64,000 nt of DNA. Source: Blautia obeum ATCC 29174 (GTDB lineage Bacteria > Bacillota > Clostridia > Lachnospirales > Lachnospiraceae). A program made the position numbers and the translations under genes. This document shows positions 51,294 through 58,667 of the stretch, one piece after another; position 1 is the first letter of the stretch; every line of letters begins with the position of its first letter. The stretch covers positions 1,123,001 to 1,187,000 of the forward strand of contig NZ_CP102265.1 of the NCBI RefSeq assembly GCF_025147765.1. The letters run 5' to 3'. The notes beneath the pieces were generated by a model. That model had not been told where the DNA came from. It searched no databases and was given only the letters and a program-made list of their open reading frames with translations.

Positions 51294-52599
51294 GGAAATC
51301 AAGGCGGGGCTGGAAACCACCGAGAAAGGCGGTGTCCGTCAGAGCATACGGAACTGCCTGACCGTATTCCAGCGTGACCCGCTGCTTTCCGGGGCTATCG
51401 CATACAACATCCTGACCGACCGCAAGGACATCATAAAGCCCATCGGCTTCCACAGGGACAGCACCGCCTTAAACGATACGGACATGAAATATCTGCTTCT
51501 CTATCTGGAAGAAACCTACGGGCTTACCAATGAGAAAAAGATTGATAACGCCATCGGGATTGTGGCGAATGAAAACAAGTACCACCCCATCCGGGATTAT
51601 TTAAGTTCCCTTGTGTGGGACGGGACAGAGCGAATCCGCTTCTGCCTACGGCACTTTCTGGGAGCTGACGCAGATGATTACACCTATGAAGCGTTGAAGC
51701 TGTTCCTGATGGGCGCTATCTCACGAGCCTTTCAGCCGGGGTGCAAGTTTGAAATCATGCTCTGTCTGGTCGGAGGTCAGGGGGCTGGCAAGTCCACCTT
51801 CTTCCGTCTGCTGGCAGTCCGGGACGAGTGGTTCTCCGATGATTTGCGGAAGCTGGACGATGACAATGTGTACCGTAAGCTGCAAGGTCACTGGATTATC
51901 GAAATGTCGGAAATGATGGCAACCGCCAACGCCAAGAGCATTGAGGAAATCAAGTCGTTTTTAAGCCGGCAGAAAGAGGTTTACAAGATACCCTATGAAA
52001 CCCACCCGGCAGACCGCCCCCGTCAGTGCGTGTTTGGCGGCACTTCCAATGCCCTTGACTTCCTGCCCCTTGACCGTTCAGGCAACCGCCGTTTTATCCC
52101 GGTCATGGTGTACCCGGAGCAGGCGGAGGTTCACATTTTGGAGGACGAAGCCGCTTCCAGAGCCTATATCGAGCAGATGTGGGCAGAAGCTATGGAGATT
52201 TACCGAAGCGGCAGGTTCAAGCTGGCTTTCAGCCCCACCATGCAGCGGTATCTCAAAGAACACCAGCGGGATTTTATGCCGGAGGACACCAAAGCCGGAA
52301 TGATACAGGCGTATCTTGATAAGTACACCGGGAGCATGGTCTGTTCCAAGCAGCTTTACAAGGAAGCCTTGAACCACACCTTTGACGAGCCGAAGCAATG
52401 GGAAATCCGGGAAATCAACGAGATTATGAACCAGTGCATTACCGGCTGGCGGTACTTCCCGAACCCAAGAATGTTTTCCGAATATGGCAGACAAAAGGGC
52501 TGGGAGCGTGAAAACCCGGCAACGGACTCCGGCAACCCGTCTGAAAAAACGATGGATGGTTTTGTGGAGGTCACAGAACAGATGGAGCTTCCATTCTGA
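51205..52599 (+). CDS. VapE-like (virulence-associated E) SF3-type helicase
   Basis: A 464-residue protein starting at TTG 51205 inside the primase gene, 89 bases of overlap. Walker A is VGGQGAGKST, Walker B WIIEMSEM, followed by SFLSRQKEVYKIPYE and FGGTSNALDFLPLDRSGNRRFIPV, all standard in the VapE family. The N-terminus aligns with the primase-associated part (NAIGIVANENKYHPI). It unwinds DNA for element replication and appears intact. Confidence 0.9.
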   Translation: MNSEWQSLQPQTQQELKNTMNAMQPPQSIEEIKAGLETTEKGGVRQSIRNCLTVFQRDPLLSGAIAYNILTDRKDIIKPIGFHRDSTALNDTDMKYLLLYLEETYGLTNEKKIDNAIGIVANENKYHPIRDYLSSLVWDGTERIRFCLRHFLGADADDYTYEALKLFLMGAISRAFQPGCKFEIMLCLVGGQGAGKSTFFRLLAVRDEWFSDDLRKLDDDNVYRKLQGHWIIEMSEMMATANAKSIEEIKSFLSRQKEVYKIPYETHPADRPRQCVFGGTSNALDFLPLDRSGNRRFIPVMVYPEQAEVHILEDEAASRAYIEQMWAEAMEIYRSGRFKLAFSPTMQRYLKEHQRDFMPEDTKAGMIQAYLDKYTGSMVCSKQLYKEALNHTFDEPKQWEIREINEIMNQCITGWRYFPNPRMFSEYGRQKGWERENPATDSGNPSEKTMDGFVEVTEQMELPF

Positions 52600-52840
52600 A
52601 AATGACCGCCCGTTGCACCCCCTGTTGCTATCCCGTTGCCGAGCCGGTTGCCGGGGAAAACCCCTTATTTCCGGGCTTTTCTCCCTTATAACAACCAAAA
52701 CAACAGAAAAATAAAAGAAAAGTATAAATAGTAACCATCGCCAGATTGAGATTGTTTGCAAGGTCTTTTGAAGCCCGTTGCCGGACTTCGTTGCCGACAC
52801 CCTCTGTCTGGCTATTTTCATGTATGGAGGATAACTGCCT

Positions 52841-53038
52841 ATGGCAAAAAACAAAACAGAGATTCATGTGACCACTGTATTTGACGGGGAACTGGACGCA
52901 ACCGATGTGTTCGTCAGCCTGATTTCCCAGAAATACGGTAAAATAAATACAAAAGAATATCTTGCTAAAAAGAAAGATATAGGCTATAATGAAGATGAGG
53001 TTCAAAAGAGCCAGATACCGTCTGGATTGTGTGGGTAA
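52841..53038 (+). CDS. TnpW-like small protein upstream of the recombinase
   Basis: A 65-residue protein with TGGAGGATAACTGCCT upstream. MAKNKTEIHVTTVFDGELDATDVFVSLI resembles TnpW-type leaders; the tail (INTKEYLAKKKDIGYNEDEV) is unrecognised. Its stop abuts the recombinase start directly (TAAATG), so it may be a translational leader for that gene. The region 52600-52840 has no gene that I can support. Confidence 0.55.
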   Translation: MAKNKTEIHVTTVFDGELDATDVFVSLISQKYGKINTKEYLAKKKDIGYNEDEVQKSQIPSGLCG

Positions 53039-54709
53039 ATGGCTATGATGAACGAAATGGAATACAGAACAATCGGTTCGGCACTTGCCGGGGGCTATCG
53101 TGCGGCGGTCTATTGCAGGCTGTCAAAGGACGATGACCTGCAAGGCGAAAGTGCCAGTATCGCCAACCAGCGGGATATGCTGGAAAAATACTGCGAAAAG
53201 CAGGGATGGGAGGTTGTGGCAGTCTATCAGGACGATGGCTTCACAGGTCTTAATATGGAGCGTCCTGATTTACAGAGGATGTTGAGAGCTATTGAGCGCA
53301 GGCAAATCAACCTTGTCATCACGAAAGACCTCAGCCGACTGGGGCGTAACTATCTGCAAACCGGGCATTTGATTGAGGACTTTTTCCCAAGAAACGGTGT
53401 CCGCTATATTGCCATGAATGACGGTATCGACACCCTGCGGGATAACAACGACATCGCCCCGTTCAAGAATATCCTGAATGAGATGTACAGCAAGGATATT
53501 TCCAAGAAAGTCCATTCCTCTTATCTTCTGAAAGCGCAGAAAGGACAGTTTACCGGGTGTCTTGCCCCGTTTGGGTATCGGAAAGACCCGGAGGACAAAA
53601 ACCATCTGCTCATTGACGAGGAAACCGCCCCGATTGTGCGGCTGATTTTCGGATATGCCCTGAACGGTCATGGTCCGAACTATATCCGCAGACGGCTGGA
53701 GGAAGAAAAAATCCCCTGCCCCACATGGTGGAACCGGGAACGGGGGCTTCGCAACACCCGAACCAAATGGGAAAAGAAAGACCCGGAAAACGGGCGGTAT
53801 ATGTGGGACTTCTCCGTTATCAAAGACCTTTTGATGAATCCCGTCTACACCGGTGCGATTGCTTCCCAGAAAAAAGACTACCGTTTCAAAATCGGCACAA
53901 TTGGGGAAAAGAAGCCGGAGGACTGGATTGTGGTGGAGGGACAGCATGAACCGCTGATTGACCGCATGAGCTTTGACATTGTGCAGAACAAGATGAAATC
54001 CCGCCAGCGTCCGGGGCAGACCGATGAAATCAGCCTGTTTGCCGGATTGTTAAAATGCGGCGAGTGTGGGAAGTCGCTGACGGTACGCTACACAAACGCA
54101 AAACATCCCCAGCGGATTTATTCCTGCAAGACCTACAACGCCTTTGGAAAGAACCACTGCACCCAGCACCGGATTGACTATGACACCCTTTACAGCCATG
54201 TGCTGCGGAAAATCCGGGAATGTGCCAGAGCTGCCCTGATGGACGGGGAAGCGGTTGCCGACCGCCTGACCAATACCTGTGAAGCAGAGCAGCGGGAACA
54301 GCGGGAAGCAATGGAACGCTCCCTTACAAGGGACGAGGAACGGATTGAGGTTCTGGACAAAATGGTCATGCGGCTTTATGAGGATATGATTGCAGGGCGT
54401 ATCAGTGAGCAGAATTTCAACACCATGCTGGAAAAGACACAGACCGAGCAGACGGAGCTTAAAGCAAAAGTGTCCGAGGGCAGAAAGCGGCTGTCTGATG
54501 AAGTCCAGCTTGCCAATGACGCAAAACAATGGGTGGAAGCCATTCAGGAATATGCCAACATCACAGAGCTGGACGCAGCCACCCTTAACCGCTTAATCAA
54601 AGAAATCGTCGTGCATGAACGCATTGACGAAGATAAAACAAGACACATTTCTATCGAAATTCATTTTAATCTCAAACCCATCCCGGAGGTGGAACAGGTC
54701 ACTGCCTGA
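53039..54709 (+). CDS. Large serine recombinase of the maff2-inserted element
   Basis: A 556-residue recombinase. Catalytic Ser29 is in YCRLSKDD, the resolvase core includes DGFTGLNMERPDLQRML and KDLSRLGRN, and the recombinase domain is followed by a zinc-ribbon (CGECGKSL...C) and a coiled coil ending in HERIDEDKTRHISIEI. It has no ribosome site of its own and probably depends on coupling to the preceding ORF. At the right end, about 95 bases from the attachment repeat, it should catalyse exact excision from maff2. Confidence 0.93.
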   Translation: MAMMNEMEYRTIGSALAGGYRAAVYCRLSKDDDLQGESASIANQRDMLEKYCEKQGWEVVAVYQDDGFTGLNMERPDLQRMLRAIERRQINLVITKDLSRLGRNYLQTGHLIEDFFPRNGVRYIAMNDGIDTLRDNNDIAPFKNILNEMYSKDISKKVHSSYLLKAQKGQFTGCLAPFGYRKDPEDKNHLLIDEETAPIVRLIFGYALNGHGPNYIRRRLEEEKIPCPTWWNRERGLRNTRTKWEKKDPENGRYMWDFSVIKDLLMNPVYTGAIASQKKDYRFKIGTIGEKKPEDWIVVEGQHEPLIDRMSFDIVQNKMKSRQRPGQTDEISLFAGLLKCGECGKSLTVRYTNAKHPQRIYSCKTYNAFGKNHCTQHRIDYDTLYSHVLRKIRECARAALMDGEAVADRLTNTCEAEQREQREAMERSLTRDEERIEVLDKMVMRLYEDMIAGRISEQNFNTMLEKTQTEQTELKAKVSEGRKRLSDEVQLANDAKQWVEAIQEYANITELDAATLNRLIKEIVVHERIDEDKTRHISIEIHFNLKPIPEVEQVTA

Positions 54710-54761
54710 CCTGTCCCGCCGGGACGGTTCTCTAAAAAACACCATATAGATTTTTTGTACG

Positions 54762-54828
54762 CCGCCGCCCGCCATCGAGCAGAGTTTTACACCTAATTGG
54801 GGATAAAACAGTTGATGGCGGGCGGTGG
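54762..54828. repeat. Inverted repeat spanning the right attachment site
   Basis: CCGCCGCCCGCCATC at 54762-54776 is the inverse of GATGGCGGGCGGTGG at 54814-54828 except for one base. One arm is in the mobilizable element and the other is the maff2 coding sequence (MAGGG codons). Confidence 0.65.
54803..54819 (+). repeat. Right 17 bp attachment repeat of the maff2-inserted element
   Basis: ATAAAACAGTTGATGGC, matching 44531-44547 at 16 of 17 positions. Confidence 0.78.
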
Positions 54829-54883
54829 CATCGTACTGATTGGAATAAACCTGATTCCACAGCTTGCAACTTTGTTTGGATAA
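54820..54883 (+). pseudogene. Maff2-family protein, 3' part, interrupted
   Basis: Read in the frame of the upstream KQLMA codons, it encodes GGGIVLIGINLIPQLATLFG and a TAA at 54881. Joined to 44396-44548 it gives a Maff2 protein of about 71 residues with two hydrophobic helices. As it stands it has no start signal. Confidence 0.82.
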
Positions 54884-54887
54884 ATAA

Positions 54888-55760
54888 ATGGGTGGAATAA
54901 CCGAAAAAATAACAGAGTTCATAAAGGATCTGCTAACAGGCTGGATCACATCAAACCTGGATACCATGTTCACCGATGTAAATACCAAAGTAGAAACGAT
55001 TGCTACAGAGGTTGGGAAAACACCCCAAAATTGGAACAGTGGCATTTTTTCCATGATAAAAAATCTGTCGGATAATGTCATTGTCCCCATTGCGGGGATG
55101 ATTATTACATTTGTACTGTGTTATGAGCTGATTTCCATGATTATGGAAAAAAACAATATGCACGATACGGATACGTTTATGTTTTTCAAATACATTTTTA
55201 AGATGTGGGTAGCGGTATATCTGGTTACTCATACTTTTGATATTGCGATGGCAATTTTTGATGTAGCGAATCATGTGGTATCCAATGCTGGCGGTATGAT
55301 AACCGGTTCCGCATCTATTGATGTTACAGAAGCATTGAAAACGCTTCTTGAAACGCAGATTGAAGATATGGGAATCGGAGAATTACTGGGGCTTGGTCTG
55401 GAAACGATGCTGGTCAGTTTATGTCTAAAAATCATATCAGTCCTGATTACCGTCATTTTATATGGACGAATGATAGAAATATATCTTTATGTCTCTGTGG
55501 CACCTATTCCGTTTTCAACATTTACGAACAGGGAATGGGGAAGTATTGGAAATAATTACGTGAAGGCATTATTAGCGTTGGGATTCCAGGGATTTTTTAT
55601 GATGGTATGTGTTGCGATTTATGCAGTTCTGGTAAATGCTATTACAGTTGCGGATAATCTTCATACAGCTATCTGGTCAGTTGCAGCATATACAGTTATT
55701 TTATGTTTCAGCCTGTTTAAGACCAGTTCCCTGGCAAAATCAATCTTCAATGCACATTAG
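54888..55760 (+). CDS. VirB6/TrbL-like T4SS membrane protein
   Basis: A 290-residue polytopic inner-membrane protein. After an amphipathic N-terminus there are about six helices (VIVPIAGMIITFVLCYELI, YIFKMWVAVYLVTHTF, GLGLETMLVSLCLKIISVLITVILY, ALLALGFQGFFMMVCVAIYAVLV and others). The layout matches VirB6-like proteins at this position in CTn2-type ICEs, where they form the translocation channel. It follows the maff2 stop by four bases. Confidence 0.8.
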   Translation: MGGITEKITEFIKDLLTGWITSNLDTMFTDVNTKVETIATEVGKTPQNWNSGIFSMIKNLSDNVIVPIAGMIITFVLCYELISMIMEKNNMHDTDTFMFFKYIFKMWVAVYLVTHTFDIAMAIFDVANHVVSNAGGMITGSASIDVTEALKTLLETQIEDMGIGELLGLGLETMLVSLCLKIISVLITVILYGRMIEIYLYVSVAPIPFSTFTNREWGSIGNNYVKALLALGFQGFFMMVCVAIYAVLVNAITVADNLHTAIWSVAAYTVILCFSLFKTSSLAKSIFNAH

Positions 55761-55774
55761 GAGGAAACAAGAAT

Positions 55775-56203
55775 ATGGCATATGTTCCAGTGCCGAAAGA
55801 TTTTTCAAAAATAAAGACAAAATTAGCACTGAATTTAACTAAAAGACAAATTATATGTTTTTCTCTGGCAGGAATTTGTGGTGTTCCGGTCTATTTGCTG
55901 ACAAAAGCAGGACTGGGAACAGATGTGGCAGCAACGCTTATGATCATAGTGATGCTGCCATTTTTCTTTTTTGCAATGTATGAAAAGGATGGATTTCCAG
56001 CAGAGAAAATATTGCTTCACATTATCCGGCAGAAATTTTTAAGACCTGGAATCAGGGTCTATCGTTCCCAAAACTTATATGACCGGATTATAGAGTACGA
56101 TAAATTAGAGAAAGAGGGTGCATGGCTTGAGAAAAAGGCAAAAGAAGCCAGGGAAGCGAGAAATCCGTTCCATTTCCTTAAAAAAGCAGACCGAAAAAAA
56201 TAA
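55775..56203 (+). CDS. PrgI family (VirB3-like) protein
   Basis: A 142-residue protein with GGAGGAAACAAGAAT upstream. The N-terminal VPVPKDFSKIKTKLALNLTKRQ motif, two hydrophobic helices (ICFSLAGICGVPVYLL, ATLMIIVMLPFFFFAMY) and KDGFPAEKILLHIIRQKF are the PrgI signature. It anchors or recruits the VirB4 ATPase, whose gene overlaps its end by about 77 bases. Confidence 0.88.
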   Translation: MAYVPVPKDFSKIKTKLALNLTKRQIICFSLAGICGVPVYLLTKAGLGTDVAATLMIIVMLPFFFFAMYEKDGFPAEKILLHIIRQKFLRPGIRVYRSQNLYDRIIEYDKLEKEGAWLEKKAKEAREARNPFHFLKKADRKK

Positions 56204-58640
56204 GAAACAGAAAACCGGACTTACGAAAGAAGAAAAAAAGCGTCTGAAAGAACTTCGGATGATAAAAGCGGAGAATCAGAAGAAGAGGAAGCCTTTTACA
56301 GCGCAGGATACGATTCCATATAAGGAAATATATAAGGATGGTATCAGCAGGACAGATGATAACTATTATTCAAAGATGGTGCAGTTCTACGATATAAATT
56401 ACCAGTTAGCGCAGAATGATGATAAAGCGGCTATTTTTGAGAACTATTGTGAGTTCCTGAATTCATTTGACAGCTCTGTTGAGGTACAAATTACATTTCT
56501 TAATCAACAGGTGAATTTTGATGAGTATGCAAAAAATATTGATATTCCAGAGCAGGATGACTGTTTCAATGATATTCGGAAAGAATATTCGGATATGTTG
56601 AAAATGCAGCTTTCCAAAGGAAATAATGGGCTTGTAAAAACAAAATATATTACATTTTCCATTAAGGCGGATAATCTGCGAAATGCAAAATCCAGGCTGG
56701 AGAGAATTGAAGCCAGTGTGTTGAATAATTTTAAGGTGATGGGAGCCATGGCAGAGCCTTTAAATGGGGTAGAACGTCTGAAAATTCTGCATGATGTGAT
56801 GAATATGGACACAAAAGAATCTTTCCATTTCCATTATGGGATGGTTGCAAAAACAGGTCTGCAGACAAAAGACTTTATTGCACCTACCGGATTTGATTTT
56901 CGCAATGACAGCTATTTTCGGATGGGACAGACTTTTGGATGCGTGTCATATTTACAGATTACATCACCAGAACTTACGGATAAACTGCTGGCAGATCTGC
57001 TGGATCTGGAAGAGAATCTTATCATCAATATGCACCTGCGTCCAATTGATCCCAAGGCAGCTATTAAAAGCCTGAAAAGTACGCTGTCAAATATTCAGAA
57101 AATGAAAATTGAAGAACAGAAGAAAGCGGTCAGAAGCGGATATGATATGGATATTATTCCAACGGACATTTCTACATACGGAGAGGATGTGGAGGGATTG
57201 CTCAATGAAATCCAGTCCAGGAATGAGAAACTTTTTGAACTTACTTTTTTGCTGATGAATACAGCGGACAATAAGAGAAAACTGGACAATATTGTGTATC
57301 AGACTGCAGGAATCGCCCAGAAATATAATTGCAATATACGGAGACTTCAATATCAGCAGGAACAGGGACTTGTGGCATCACTACCACTGGGAATGAACCA
57401 GACTGGAATACAGAGAATTATGACTACGACTTCTACAGCAATCTTTGTTCCGTTTACCACACAGGAACTTTTCCAAGGCGGTGAAGCTCTTTACTATGGC
57501 TTAAATGCACTGTCAAACAATCTCATTATGGTGGATCGGAAACGATTGAAAACACCTAACGGCCTGATTTTGGGTACTCCTGGTTCCGGTAAGAGTTTTG
57601 CAACGAAAAGAGAAATTCTCAATGTTTTCCTGATTACAGACGATGACATTATTATCTGTGACCCGGAGGGAGAATATTTTCCGCTGGTAAATGCCTTAAA
57701 TGGTGAAGTTATTAAAATCAGTGCAAAAAGTAATGATTACATCAATCCTATGGAAGTGAACCTGGATGTTATTTATCATCCGGAGAAATACAGGATTAAT
57801 GGCGATGTGGAGGATATTGATACCATTATTGCTGATAAAGCAGAGTTTATCACATCTTTCTGCGAGGTCATTATGAAGAAACCTCAAAATGCAGAATTAA
57901 ATGGTGATGAGGTTTCCATGATTGACCTGTGTGTAAAAGACATTTATAAAAAATATCTTTACAATGATCCAAAACCGGAAAATATGCCGACTCTGCAGGA
58001 TTTCTATGAACGTCTGAACTTTTATGCACCAGATAAACCAGCAGCACAGAACATTGCCAACAGTCTGCAGTTGTATGTAACAGGATCGCAGAATGTATTT
58101 AACCATCGAAGTAATGTCGATACGCAGAACAGAGTGGTATGCTTTGATATCCGGGAACTTGGAACCACACTACGAAAAGCAGGGATGTTGATTGTCCAGC
58201 ATATGGTTTGGACAAGAGTATCACAGAACCGCAGTCGCAGGAAATCAACCCGTTATTATGTGGATGAATTTCACCTTTTGCTGAACCAGCCACAGACTGC
58301 TAATTATTCTATTGAAATGTGGAAGAGATTTCGTAAGTGGGGTGGAATCATTACAGGAATCAGTCAGAATGTAACAGATTTTCTTGGCTCTCTGGCAGTA
58401 GAAAGTATTGTGGGAAACAGTGATTTTATCCTGATGTTAAATCAGCACAGCGGGGATCAGAAGATCCTTGCGGAGAAATTGAATATTTCCAAGCATCAGA
58501 TTTCTTTTGTAAATAACAGTAATGCAGGAGAAGGGCTGCTTTTTTACGGAAATGTAATCATACCTTTTGCAGACAGATATCCGCAGGATACCAGAACCTA
58601 TGCTTTGATGAGTACTAAACCGGATGAGATTCAGACTTAA
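56127..58640 (+). CDS. VirB4-like T4SS ATPase
   Basis: About 837 residues. I place the start at TTG 56127, eight bases after GAGGG; a GTG at 56118 is the alternative. The N-terminus is very basic and overlaps prgI. A VirB4 N-domain is followed by Walker A LGTPGSGKS near residue 482, IICDPEGEYFPL, and Walker B STRYYVDEFHLLL near 711, then the GIITGISQNVTDFL segment. It powers pilus/channel assembly. It is intact, unlike its partner VirD4. Confidence 0.92.
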   Translation: MRKRQKKPGKREIRSISLKKQTEKNKKQKTGLTKEEKKRLKELRMIKAENQKKRKPFTAQDTIPYKEIYKDGISRTDDNYYSKMVQFYDINYQLAQNDDKAAIFENYCEFLNSFDSSVEVQITFLNQQVNFDEYAKNIDIPEQDDCFNDIRKEYSDMLKMQLSKGNNGLVKTKYITFSIKADNLRNAKSRLERIEASVLNNFKVMGAMAEPLNGVERLKILHDVMNMDTKESFHFHYGMVAKTGLQTKDFIAPTGFDFRNDSYFRMGQTFGCVSYLQITSPELTDKLLADLLDLEENLIINMHLRPIDPKAAIKSLKSTLSNIQKMKIEEQKKAVRSGYDMDIIPTDISTYGEDVEGLLNEIQSRNEKLFELTFLLMNTADNKRKLDNIVYQTAGIAQKYNCNIRRLQYQQEQGLVASLPLGMNQTGIQRIMTTTSTAIFVPFTTQELFQGGEALYYGLNALSNNLIMVDRKRLKTPNGLILGTPGSGKSFATKREILNVFLITDDDIIICDPEGEYFPLVNALNGEVIKISAKSNDYINPMEVNLDVIYHPEKYRINGDVEDIDTIIADKAEFITSFCEVIMKKPQNAELNGDEVSMIDLCVKDIYKKYLYNDPKPENMPTLQDFYERLNFYAPDKPAAQNIANSLQLYVTGSQNVFNHRSNVDTQNRVVCFDIRELGTTLRKAGMLIVQHMVWTRVSQNRSRRKSTRYYVDEFHLLLNQPQTANYSIEMWKRFRKWGGIITGISQNVTDFLGSLAVESIVGNSDFILMLNQHSGDQKILAEKLNISKHQISFVNNSNAGEGLLFYGNVIIPFADRYPQDTRTYALMSTKPDEIQT

Positions 58641-58667
58641 CGGACAAAAAAGCAGAGGTGAGGTACA

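Larger units (their letters stand above)
44531..54819 (+). mobile_element. Serine-recombinase mobilizable element inserted in maff2
   Basis: About 10.3 kb between 17 bp direct repeats. Gene content: XRE regulator, TnpV, a membrane protein, an antisense XRE regulator, a Cys-rich small protein, RepA-like, DUF3847, DUF4318, MobA/L relaxase, CHC2 primase, VapE helicase, TnpW-like and a large serine recombinase at the right end. It is GC-rich apart from the membrane-protein and DUF4318 genes, which look like separately acquired cargo. Removing it with one repeat restores maff2. Confidence 0.85.
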
